Assembly: GCA_013287645.1 (NCBI GenBank)
Contig: JABDDJ010000014.1
Span: 1 to 40,154, forward strand
Direction: 5' to 3'
DNA: 40,154 bases
Origin: Chlamydiota bacterium
GTDB lineage: Bacteria; Chlamydiota; Chlamydiia; Chlamydiales; JABDDJ01
Shown: positions 1 to 8,223 of the stretch, in pieces
Position numbering within the stretch: position 1 is the first letter of the stretch
How the letters are laid out: each line of letters starts with the position of its first letter
Notes under the pieces: generated by a model
Database searches by the model: none
Told to the model about the DNA's origin: nothing
What the model saw: only the letters and a program-made list of their open reading frames with translations
Made by a program: the position numbers and the translations under genes

Positions 1-144
1 AAGAGCGCTAAAGACAAGCCGTATCGAAAGTACCTCATCTTCTTCCACAGCGGTATTTTCTATAAATATTTTTGATAAATCAAAATCTGGTCCAGATTGA
101 GGAAATAGATCTAGTAGAGTGTGTACAGGATATAAGCTGCTCAT
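1..144 (-). CDS. partial hypothetical protein (N-terminal 48 codons)
   Basis: An open frame runs from an ATG at 144 to the left edge without a stop and begins MSSLYPVHTLLDLFPQSG. A possible Shine-Dalgarno sequence (AGGA) lies about ten bases upstream. It diverges from the secreted propeller gene at 163, so the two would share a short promoter region. The visible part has no signal peptide or recognisable domain. It is too short to name, and whether it is real depends on sequence outside the window. Confidence 0.4.
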   Translation of the reverse strand, partial: MSSLYPVHTLLDLFPQSGPDFDLSKIFIENTAVEEDEVLSIRLVFSAL

Positions 145-162
145 TTAAGATAAGTCCTAAGT

Positions 163-1218
163 ATGAATCTCATTTTATTCTTCACAAGTTTTTGCATTTC
201 ATTTTTTGTAGGATGGTCTACAACTATATATGCAGTATTTCCTATAGTCAACCCTGTTCCGCTGATTGTTTTACCTAACAACGACAATCAATACAGCCTG
301 ATTAATAGTGTCCATTTTCATCCCACACAGAATATTTTTTGCGTAACTTATACACACAACAATAAAGTTTGTCTATACAAGATCAATCAAGATTCCAACC
401 CCTCCATCATTCAAACTCTATGCAATCCGTCAGCCTGTCTTAAAGAACCGCAACATGCTGTATTTTCGCCTGATGGAAAAAAGATCGTTGTTGCTAATTG
501 GAGAGATCGATCATTAAATGTCTATTTAAAGAAAGAAAATGAACTTTTTTCGGATGCCCCCTCTACAAGTACTTATTTGCCAAACACTCTTAAGCGCTCT
601 AAACCACATGGTATCGCCTTTTCTCCATGTGGAAACTATCTGGTTGTAGCGTGTGGAGCAGCTTCGTTTTACGAAAATGGAATAGCTTTATTCAAGAGCA
701 CGGGAAAGCACCTAATATGTATCAATTATTTAACTCATGCTGAGCTTCCAGGTATTCCAAAGGGCATTTGCTTTACTCCAGATGGTACACACTTATTGGT
801 CTCTTTTTGCGAACCCTGTGCATTGAGTATTTATAAAGTCCAAAATGAAAAGATCAAACCTGTCCCAGAACAGATCATCAGGGGTATAGAGACTGGGTTG
901 TCACGCCCTGAAGATGTCAAAATAGCGCCTGACGGTACCTACTGTGCAGTGTCAAATAGCACTCTAAACACGGTTACTTTCTATCTTTTTAATAAAGATA
1001 CTAACAGAATTATCGACAGCACCCCCATTTATTCTCTTCAAAACCCAGAGGCTCAGCTCACATTTCCCCATGGAATGGATTTTTCTTTTGACGGAACATA
1101 TTTGGCGATCACTCAATTTGGCTCAGTTTATTTTAACGAATTAGGAAGAGTGCTCTGGCACCCTTCACTACCTTCTGAGGAAGGAACCGTCAATCTCTAC
1201 CTCTTAAACCAAAGATAG
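163..1218 (+). CDS. secreted beta-propeller protein (YncE/lactonase-like repeats)
   Basis: A 351-residue protein with a hydrophobic N-terminus (about residues 1-24, ending near TIYA) that looks like a signal peptide. The rest holds at least five blade-like repeats about 50 residues apart, each with the core [KH]G-I-x-F-[ST]-P-D-G-x-[YK]-L-x-V (for example HAVFSPDGKKIVVANW, HGIAFSPCGNYLVVAC, KGICFTPDGTHLLVSF). Such repeats are typical of seven-bladed YncE or 6-phosphogluconolactonase-like propellers. No catalytic residues can be assigned, so a binding or surface role is as likely as an enzymatic one. The Shine-Dalgarno sequence before ATG 163 is weak. A hairpin follows the stop. Confidence 0.8.
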   Translation: MNLILFFTSFCISFFVGWSTTIYAVFPIVNPVPLIVLPNNDNQYSLINSVHFHPTQNIFCVTYTHNNKVCLYKINQDSNPSIIQTLCNPSACLKEPQHAVFSPDGKKIVVANWRDRSLNVYLKKENELFSDAPSTSTYLPNTLKRSKPHGIAFSPCGNYLVVACGAASFYENGIALFKSTGKHLICINYLTHAELPGIPKGICFTPDGTHLLVSFCEPCALSIYKVQNEKIKPVPEQIIRGIETGLSRPEDVKIAPDGTYCAVSNSTLNTVTFYLFNKDTNRIIDSTPIYSLQNPEAQLTFPHGMDFSFDGTYLAITQFGSVYFNELGRVLWHPSLPSEEGTVNLYLLNQR

Positions 1219-1225
1219 TGGACGG

Positions 1226-1251
1226 GCATGGACTTTTATTGCAGTCCATGC
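1226..1251 (+). terminator. hairpin after the propeller gene
   Basis: A 9-bp inverted repeat (GCATGGACT / AGTCCATGC) with an 8-base loop starts 8 bases after the stop codon. An outer GTGGAC/GTCCAC pair (1218-1223 and 1264-1269) could extend the structure. There is no long T run after the stem, so it is only a probable terminator. It lies between convergent genes and could serve both. Confidence 0.5.
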
Positions 1252-1278
1252 TAGTCCATATAAGTCCACAGTAGGCTG

Positions 1279-1830
1279 TTAGCTTAGCTTACGGCAGAGT
1301 TTTGGATCAATGCTGTAGAGCCATCTTCTGTATGCTTCAAATTCATCACGATTTTCTGCTTTCACTGTCTTAGCACCCTCTTCTTTAAGAGCTTCTAGTT
1401 GTGAAGCTCGTCCATCAAGGTATGCTGTCCATTCTTCATTTGTATCAAGAAGCCACTTTGCGTTCTCTTGTGAGCGGGCCGAGATTCCAAGAGCAACTAG
1501 AGCAACAATAAATTTAACAGGTACATAGACGAGTTGAACAAAGGCATAGCCAGTGAGCTTTACATTGACTTTAGCACGTTCACGCTCTTGCCAGTTTTTT
1601 TCAAGAATAATAGGTGTTGCAATCGCTCGATATGGCACTTTCAGCAAAAGCCTAGCGGTATCACGAATGAACTGCACAAAACGCACAACTGACTGGTTGT
1701 AATAAAGCTCGCCCAAGGCACGTTTTGCCTGGCTATCGCTTTTCGTTAAAGGCGCTTGAAGACCTAAATACCAAGTAAGATTAGTCTGATAGTTATCAAT
1801 CTTAAGATTGTCATTATAGGGAATCGACAT
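1279..1830 (-). CDS. hypothetical protein, probably membrane-associated
   Basis: A 183-residue protein I do not recognise. One hydrophobic stretch at about residues 92-117 (YAFVQLVYVPVKFIVALVAL) could cross or associate with a membrane. The C-terminal third is charged and helical. It starts 6 bases after the 609-residue gene; its Shine-Dalgarno sequence (AGGTAA) overlaps that gene's stop codon, so the two are probably co-transcribed and translationally coupled. Small proteins with one hydrophobic patch next to a larger unknown protein are common among lineage-specific chlamydial genes. No function can be assigned. Confidence 0.7.
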   Translation of the reverse strand: MSIPYNDNLKIDNYQTNLTWYLGLQAPLTKSDSQAKRALGELYYNQSVVRFVQFIRDTARLLLKVPYRAIATPIILEKNWQERERAKVNVKLTGYAFVQLVYVPVKFIVALVALGISARSQENAKWLLDTNEEWTAYLDGRASQLEALKEEGAKTVKAENRDEFEAYRRWLYSIDPKLCRKLS

Positions 1831-1836
1831 GTTTTC

Positions 1837-3666
1837 TTACCTTGCTTGTGGTTTAACAATCTTAAATTCTTTTCCGAAAATTTCTTTTGCTAGTTGAGCT
1901 GCAGCTTTCACATGCTCATCTTTTGGCGTATATGTGCCAGAGTCATTGTTAATATTGTAACTACCTACTTTATTTTCATCTTCTTCATACCACACTTCGC
2001 CGGAACAATAGACGTCTTTACGCCCTGCAAGCAATGCGTGTTTACTCAGCGCCCAGTCAACTACTTTTCGATGGGCTTCTTCACTTTCTCCATTGGCTTT
2101 TGTTTTTGCAAAGACAATCTTATTTTCAAGAATTACGTAGTTCAAGTGTTCTCCTTTAGTAGACTTAAGAAGATTGAAAAGATCTGGAGTGTTGAGATAG
2201 AGTGTATCGACGCGACCCATGATATGCCTGCGGAGAAATCTGATCACAAAACTTGAAAAGAAGAAATATTTCTTGAGTTTCGTAAAAAAGCTCATATCTT
2301 CTTTGGGAGGGAATGGAGGCAACATCTCCACATCCTTAAATAGATCTTTAATCGTATCTTTCTCGTCGGAGAGATCAACTTCATATAAAGTGTGCCTACC
2401 CCAAATTTGAGCAATGCGATCGCCAAGGCATGAAGGAACAGAAATGGTGACTTTGCGCTTTGTAAAATTTAGATCATTTTGCTGAGTAGCTGTGAGATTG
2501 GCGAAAAGTGTTTTTTGGGCTTCCATAATTTTTCTAGAAGCTTTTGAACGCATTTCCATATTATCTTCTGTGTCATTATGGCGATCACTATGGCGTTTTC
2601 TTGTACTTACAACAGCCATTCTGATCTTCTCAAAATGATCTTCCAGGCTATCTGCTGTGGTATTGATGATATCAAAATGTACCTCTTGTTTGTTGCCTTC
2701 CAAGTCTGTATAAAAGACTTTCCGGAACAATAAGTGCTCCATAAAGGTCATTGGTAAGACAACATCATTCATTTCCTTACCTTCAATAGAGAAGCCAGCC
2801 TCTTTCAACACTCGGCAGTTAGTGTTAACGCAAGTAATATTCTTAAGTTTTTTTTCTGCGTCTGCTAACTTTTTGGCAGCTTCTTTGAACCTCAGCAATC
2901 CTTCAGGAGGCAGATTTGTAGGCACAAAAAAGATCCCAGACTGAATTTGACCGTTTGTTTCATGATATGTCATGTCTTCACGCCAAAGTGATTTGGCGTC
3001 TACTTTTAGAGTTTGAATAGAGCCGTTTATCTCTTCAGTAACAAAAGTAGCCACGTTGGGAACACCAAAATTGATTGCCATCACATCAGGTTTTAAGAAA
3101 AGAGATGCTAGAACAGTTTTCAAAGCGGCATCAGATTTTGCAGGAAATTCTTTGATGAGAGGTAGTCTAATCACATCAATACTACGGCGTCCGTAAAGAT
3201 AGCTTGAAAACTGACTAACGGGTCTAGAAATATCAGTTTCAGGATTAATTTTAGGATTAAGATAGTTTAGAGGTTTCTCTGCCTTGAGGGTATCCTTAAA
3301 TTCTTCGTTGCTTCTAACCATGTCCCAAAATGCAGACTTTGCAACGCTAGGGATTAGGACTAGATTTAATGCAACTTCCCAAGTTTTGTAGTACTTTTCA
3401 TTAAAGAACGCGGCTGCTTTTGGGTATCGGCCCGAGACTGTTAAAATTCCTGATTTACAAATATCCCATGTGAGCAATTTAACGAGGCGGCAAGTTAGAT
3501 GTGCAGTTGTGGTGAAAGGGGTGATAAGGATTGTTTGAGCAAACTTTCCACAAAAGTGCCAGCTGCTGAGCCTGTCAGTGTTTTTTATGTGTGAGGCAGG
3601 TTGAACCTGCGGTTGTGTTTGGTGAAGTGGTATTGATGTGTTAATTGCTGGGTTTAAAGTAGCCAT
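1837..3666 (-). CDS. large hypothetical protein
   Basis: A 609-residue protein with no family that I recognise. The N-terminal 35 residues are polar and rich in Gln and Pro. Moderately hydrophobic helices follow at about residues 40-120 (CGKFAQTILITPF, VALNLVLIPSVAKS). The remainder is a soluble mix of charged helices and strands, with a basic stretch (RKRHSDRHN) at about 355. A clear Shine-Dalgarno sequence (CGGAGAA) precedes the ATG at 3666. It heads a two-gene unit with the 183-residue gene. The large palindromic repeat at 3766-3915 lies just upstream, between it and the autotransporter gene. A host-directed role is possible but only a guess. Confidence 0.75.
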   Translation of the reverse strand: MATLNPAINTSIPLHQTQPQVQPASHIKNTDRLSSWHFCGKFAQTILITPFTTTAHLTCRLVKLLTWDICKSGILTVSGRYPKAAAFFNEKYYKTWEVALNLVLIPSVAKSAFWDMVRSNEEFKDTLKAEKPLNYLNPKINPETDISRPVSQFSSYLYGRRSIDVIRLPLIKEFPAKSDAALKTVLASLFLKPDVMAINFGVPNVATFVTEEINGSIQTLKVDAKSLWREDMTYHETNGQIQSGIFFVPTNLPPEGLLRFKEAAKKLADAEKKLKNITCVNTNCRVLKEAGFSIEGKEMNDVVLPMTFMEHLLFRKVFYTDLEGNKQEVHFDIINTTADSLEDHFEKIRMAVVSTRKRHSDRHNDTEDNMEMRSKASRKIMEAQKTLFANLTATQQNDLNFTKRKVTISVPSCLGDRIAQIWGRHTLYEVDLSDEKDTIKDLFKDVEMLPPFPPKEDMSFFTKLKKYFFFSSFVIRFLRRHIMGRVDTLYLNTPDLFNLLKSTKGEHLNYVILENKIVFAKTKANGESEEAHRKVVDWALSKHALLAGRKDVYCSGEVWYEEDENKVGSYNINNDSGTYTPKDEHVKAAAQLAKEIFGKEFKIVKPQAR

Positions 3667-3765
3667 TTTTTTCTCCGAGTTTTTATTATTAATAACGAAT
3701 ATACTAAACGAACAATTTAAAGAAACTATAAAGATTTAAAATTTAAATCACCTTACGCACAACTT

Positions 3766-3915
3766 ATTTAACCTTTAATTAAACGCAAAGGCGCAAAGGC
3801 GCAAAGAAAATTTTAATTATATAAGGTGTACCCATTGTCTAGACAATGGGTACACTATATATACTAAATAAATTCTTTGCGCCTTTGCGCCTTTGCGTTT
3901 AATTAAAGGTTAAAT
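3766..3915. repeat. large palindromic repeat with CGCAAAG units
   Basis: Two perfect 43-bp inverted arms (3766-3808 and 3873-3915) enclose a 64-bp centre that holds its own perfect 30-bp palindrome at 3826-3855. Each arm contains three copies of the 8-bp unit CGCAAAGG or its complement. The right arm ends on the first base of the autotransporter stop codon, so the hairpin would form immediately after translation ends. It probably acts as a terminator or mRNA-stabilising hairpin, or is a small non-autonomous mobile repeat. A related element lies at 35231-35381 and half an element at 29567-29597. Confidence 0.9.
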
Positions 3916-6900
3916 TAGAATAACTTTCCAATTTGGAACTGGACCTCATTCGCTACATAATTATGTCCAAATTCTCCATCATAGGTAAGACTGCCATAAA
4001 ACCCGTTTATACCTTTGTATAGGGCGTTAATGCCAAAATTAAACAGGTTTAGGTCTTTTTTCAATATCTTTACCGTGAAGAAATGAGAATTTCCTGGTAA
4101 AGTCGCCTTTACTTTACCTACATTGTTAAGTGTTTTATTCACATAAGCAAATGTCTCTTCGAGAACAAAAGTGTCGCAATCATTACAGCCATAGTCCCAT
4201 GTTTGATACATGTTCAGACCTACTTTACTGCGAAGGATCCATGAAGCGTTGTGTTTTTGTCTGAAATCAAAAGCGTCGCTTCCAAATTCTCTAAAATCCT
4301 CATCCCAATTGAACACCCAGTCGAACTCAGCAAAAGGCTCTATGACGCCGCAATAATTAGTATTGCAATCATACCCGAATCCAAGGTGTGGCATCAGTTG
4401 GTTGCTATGGTGAGAGCTCTCTGCTTCACCATCAAAGCCGGTGAAAACGATATTGCGCTCGTTTTTGATTCTGCTGTAAGCATAGGTTAAGGCAGCATCA
4501 ATATAGAAATCGCCACAATAGGTTAATCCATAAGGAGCGATCACGAATGAGTTGATATTGCCATTTCCAAAATGATTGTTTACACGATAATGGCTATGAT
4601 TATATCCTAACGTAGCTCCAACTACTGTATCTTTTGAATAATTCTGGTCATAGCCGAGGAAGACTCCTTCACTGTTAAATCTAAAGCCTGGAGTTTCTGC
4701 CCATGCTTCTTGTTTGACAAAGTCGGCGTAGCCATCGATCCAAAAACCACCACAGCCACACTCATCGGCGCATTCTGTCTGACAATAGCAGCGATTTTGC
4801 AAGATATGGCTTAAATGTCTGAACGCAAAATGGTCATTTAACATATCGCTAAAGGCAAACATTGTATCATCGATGACAAATCTTGGGATTGCATTTCTAG
4901 CCGGATCGACTGCTTCCAGCGCCCCTTCTAGATCATTTGCACTCAACGTAAATAGAGTATTAAAAGCTTGAGATGTATTAGCAAAGTTATTCAAAAAGTT
5001 AACTAGAGTCAGATTGTTACTATTCAAACCATTCGTTGATAGAAAGCGTGAATAAGTTAATTGCACGAGATTTGGGAGATATAATAGCGAGAAACGAAAT
5101 CCTGGAAGTCCTCCAGTTATACCAGGATCAAAGGCACCCGTATACCCACCATCTACCACTAAAATATCATAGAGATTGGTAGGAGGATAAGTACCTGGAT
5201 CTTGTGTAACATTAAGTGTACCAGCTAACGTCGCTGTTCCAGTGACATGGATTTCTGACGAGGCGATTGGATCAATCTCAATGTTTGTTGTTGATCCTGG
5301 GTTTAACGTTAGGGATCCAACTGTCATGGTACCGATGGAATTACCGGGAGAGATCGTACTACCACTGAGCATGTTGACATTTCCAGCGATCGTTCCCACA
5401 CCTTTTAAAGTCGTGCCGCTATCGAATATGGCATTACCAGGGATTAAGCTGGAGCCATTTTGTAATGCAAGTGTACCTCCAAGCACTGTTGTAAGTCCTG
5501 TATAGGTAGCAGCACCTGTGATAGTCAGTGTACCAGGTCCAAATTTCATTAATGGACGGCTGATTGAAGTTCCGTTAGTAAGCACACCCACATCAGGTGT
5601 CGAGTCATTATTTGCTTTACCAAACCATAACTGTGTAGCTGTAGCAAAGTTGCTTGTCACATCATACATCAGCCAATTGCCGCGACCATAGGCCGAAACA
5701 AGCAGAGTGTCTGACTTATTGTTATAAGAAATGTTGTTAACCATAGTATTTGGCAAAGTAGCTCCGCCAAAATAACGCCATCCGGACAAAGTACCTGCAG
5801 TACTGTCTGCAACAGCCAACGGGCTGTTCACAGTTCCGCCAACACCAGGAAAATTGAGACCTCCCACAAAAAGAGAATTCACACCATTATTCGACAAAAA
5901 TTCTAAGCCCATAGGGTTGACGATATTGAGAGGTGTTAAATTAGCAGTAATGTTTGAGAAGGTGCTATAGGTGGACCCTGATAACCCCGAACCCTGAAAT
6001 AGACTATTGCTGTCGGTGATATAGCAACGAGCATCAGTTTGACCATCAAATAATACAAAAGAGGGTCTTCCGCCGCCATAAGAACCCTGTCCAACCAAAG
6101 TTCCTGGAGTAGCAGAAGGGGAGAAAAATACAAATGGGGTAGACTCGGTTCCAATTAAAAGAGCATTGATATTATTTACAGCTCCATAAGCAATTTCATT
6201 TACTTGGCCCGCACCAGGAGTCCCAAAATCTGTAAGTGTAAGCGTTGAACTGACAAGATTATCTTGAGTGAGATAAACGTGATTTTTGGTACCAATAGCA
6301 ATTTTAGTCATATCAACTCTATTGAGAACAAATGGACTCACGAAACTTGTATCAGCTGAAATATCTGGACTCAAAGTCAAATTAACTTTAGTCGTTGTAT
6401 CACCATTGACAACCCGATTCAAACGCAATAGATTCTGGATAGTGCTATAGTAATAACTGGTGCCACCCTGATCATTGATGACAGCGTTAAAGCCGTCTCC
6501 AGAAGCCGAGAAAGTATTCCAAACTGTATTACCAGGATTTGGTTGTACTGTAAAGCCAGTGTCTTGACCAGACGTTAAGAGGAGATTGTTATTGGCATCA
6601 TAAGCAGATCCATAACTCTGCCAAAGGGATAGTCCATTCACTATGCTTGTCCATACACCGTTACCACTTGGATTCGTTCTTACATCCAGACCACCGTCAG
6701 AACCAACCAGCATACGCCCAGAAGCATCAAAAGTGATGAAACGAGAGTCAGCATGGGAAAGAGAGCCATCTATGCCTGCAGAGAACGATACTGGCGTAGT
6801 GGCTGGCTGCAAGACATATGCCGCAAGTGGGAAGGGGACACCACCCACAAACGTTCCAGTCAAGTATACAATATTATTATTGGTAGGATCGATGGCGATA

Positions 6901-7922
6901 TGAGAATTGATTACCCCTTGACCCTCTGGATTGACATTGACAGCTGGCATTGGCAGAGAAGTCCATGACGCGCCATCATTTGTCGACAAAAATACTCCCT
7001 GCACCTGAAAATCTATATTAGGGTCAGTGATATTTTGCTGTATCACACTCACAGCAACCGAACCTCCTGGCCCTGTCACTACATCCAACACCGTTTGTTG
7101 AGCGCTGTTAATAAGACCAGTGTTAGTTGAAGAAAATACTTTTGCCCAAGTTGAACCACCATTTGTGCTTTTATATAATGCAGTTTGATTTAGGTTAGCG
7201 CCATTTGGATTGGTGACCGCAGCAAAGATTGTCGTCGGGGAAGCTGGGTCAAAGGCCAAAGATGTGACCGGTCCCGTGCCTAACTGGTTGACACCGCCCG
7301 ATGCTTGCAGAGTAAAGGTATTACCCCCATTGGAGCTAGTATAGAGACCATATCCAGCAGCAGTACTCTTAGGTTTTGCAGGTTCAAAAGTGCCCGCTAA
7401 GATGGTTCCACTGACATTGGGGGTTATTCCATTAGGAATAACATCCATGACACTTATATTCGTAAAAGCTGCATTACCATTAAATTCACTCCAAGTATTT
7501 CCTGAGTCTGTCGAATAAAGAAGTCCAATACGCCTTCCACCACGCTCTTGAGGATCAGGCTCATTAAAATTTCCTAAAGCACCATTACTCGATATTCCCG
7601 TTCCAGCTACCACAGTATTAGAATTCGTTAAATCGAATGCTAAACTACCGATGGAAAGAGAACGCTTGTGATCTGTAAGAGGGGTCCAAGTAATGCCAAA
7701 ATCGTTTGTACGCCATACCCCTCCGTTGACACCACCCAGAAACAGGGTGTTTGGATCGGTAGGATGCGTTGCAATGGGTTCAGGAGAACCTGAATCAGCA
7801 GTCTTATCAAATGAATTATTGCTTGGAGCTGGACCTTGAGGTATAAAAGTGTTTGAGGCCCCCCAGAGCGGCAATGTTGCCAAGCAAAGAGGAACAAGCC
7901 TAGTTAAGAAACGCAAAGGCAT
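3915..7922 (-). CDS. autotransporter with BNR-like repeat passenger
   Basis: A 1335-residue outer-membrane protein. A signal peptide (about residues 1-22, ending LWGA) is followed by a passenger with BNR/Asp-box-like repeats such as WRTNDFGITW, YSTDSGNTW, KSTNGGSTW and LSTNDGASW within the first 330 residues. At about 795-920 a passenger-associated beta-helical repeat (GPGTLTITGAATYTGLTTV, then SGSTISPGNSIGTM) precedes the last domain. From about 1055 the C-terminal autotransporter beta-barrel ends in a terminal Phe. A Cys-rich knot lies just before the barrel. ATG 7922 has a strong TAGGAGT site. The barrel would insert in the outer membrane and display or release the propeller-like passenger. 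It differs from classical chlamydial Pmp proteins, because I see no GGAI/FxxN repeat series. Confidence 0.88.
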   Translation of the reverse strand: MPLRFLTRLVPLCLATLPLWGASNTFIPQGPAPSNNSFDKTADSGSPEPIATHPTDPNTLFLGGVNGGVWRTNDFGITWTPLTDHKRSLSIGSLAFDLTNSNTVVAGTGISSNGALGNFNEPDPQERGGRRIGLLYSTDSGNTWSEFNGNAAFTNISVMDVIPNGITPNVSGTILAGTFEPAKPKSTAAGYGLYTSSNGGNTFTLQASGGVNQLGTGPVTSLAFDPASPTTIFAAVTNPNGANLNQTALYKSTNGGSTWAKVFSSTNTGLINSAQQTVLDVVTGPGGSVAVSVIQQNITDPNIDFQVQGVFLSTNDGASWTSLPMPAVNVNPEGQGVINSHIAIDPTNNNIVYLTGTFVGGVPFPLAAYVLQPATTPVSFSAGIDGSLSHADSRFITFDASGRMLVGSDGGLDVRTNPSGNGVWTSIVNGLSLWQSYGSAYDANNNLLLTSGQDTGFTVQPNPGNTVWNTFSASGDGFNAVINDQGGTSYYYSTIQNLLRLNRVVNGDTTTKVNLTLSPDISADTSFVSPFVLNRVDMTKIAIGTKNHVYLTQDNLVSSTLTLTDFGTPGAGQVNEIAYGAVNNINALLIGTESTPFVFFSPSATPGTLVGQGSYGGGRPSFVLFDGQTDARCYITDSNSLFQGSGLSGSTYSTFSNITANLTPLNIVNPMGLEFLSNNGVNSLFVGGLNFPGVGGTVNSPLAVADSTAGTLSGWRYFGGATLPNTMVNNISYNNKSDTLLVSAYGRGNWLMYDVTSNFATATQLWFGKANNDSTPDVGVLTNGTSISRPLMKFGPGTLTITGAATYTGLTTVLGGTLALQNGSSLIPGNAIFDSGTTLKGVGTIAGNVNMLSGSTISPGNSIGTMTVGSLTLNPGSTTNIEIDPIASSEIHVTGTATLAGTLNVTQDPGTYPPTNLYDILVVDGGYTGAFDPGITGGLPGFRFSLLYLPNLVQLTYSRFLSTNGLNSNNLTLVNFLNNFANTSQAFNTLFTLSANDLEGALEAVDPARNAIPRFVIDDTMFAFSDMLNDHFAFRHLSHILQNRCYCQTECADECGCGGFWIDGYADFVKQEAWAETPGFRFNSEGVFLGYDQNYSKDTVVGATLGYNHSHYRVNNHFGNGNINSFVIAPYGLTYCGDFYIDAALTYAYSRIKNERNIVFTGFDGEAESSHHSNQLMPHLGFGYDCNTNYCGVIEPFAEFDWVFNWDEDFREFGSDAFDFRQKHNASWILRSKVGLNMYQTWDYGCNDCDTFVLEETFAYVNKTLNNVGKVKATLPGNSHFFTVKILKKDLNLFNFGINALYKGINGFYGSLTYDGEFGHNYVANEVQFQIGKLF

Positions 7923-8223
7923 AAATAACTCCTAAATTTGAACTTTTAAAAGCAGTAAGGGAACATTTGTAATCCCTCAATTTGCGCAAGATTTTAAAAA
8001 AATAATATGTATAGGGAGAATCTGTTGCAATAAAAAATTAAAAAATTATTTTTAATGTCTGAAGAAGGTACAAAAAAGTTTAGAGGCATGAGTATTGTTC
8101 ATCTTGGACAAGCACAGCAACTAAAAACTGTTAGCTAACACTAAAGGGGCCAAGTCTTGGCCCCTTTACTAATATTGTCTCTGCCTGTAGCATCTTCATA
8201 AACTATTAACAAAAAAATTCCCC
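7923..8223. other. intergenic region between divergent genes
   Basis: This 301-bp gap separates the autotransporter (minus) from the amidohydrolase (plus) and should hold both promoters. It is very AT-rich. A 27-codon frame (8055-8138, MSEEGTKKFRG...) ends 3 bases before a strong GC hairpin at 8142-8168. It lacks a Shine-Dalgarno sequence, so the pair may be a small gene, a small RNA with its terminator, or a leftover 3' end. I see no other coding signal. Confidence 0.5.
8142..8168 (+). terminator. strong GC hairpin, candidate terminator
   Basis: A perfect 12-bp stem (TAAAGGGGCCAA / TTGGCCCCTTTA) with a 3-base loop. It is the most stable short hairpin in this region. The bases after it (ctaatattgtc) are only weakly T-rich. 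Because it lies upstream of the amidohydrolase start, it must end a short transcript begun within the gap, or act as an attenuator of the downstream gene. Confidence 0.6.

Noticed and set aside
72..278. 68-codon open frame on the plus strand
   Set aside because: It overlaps the propeller gene start in another frame, and its beginning is antisense to the partial minus-strand gene; no ribosome site or domain.
1894..2410. Two plus-strand frames opposite the 609-residue gene
   Set aside because: They are antisense shadows of a long gene with a good start and ribosome site.
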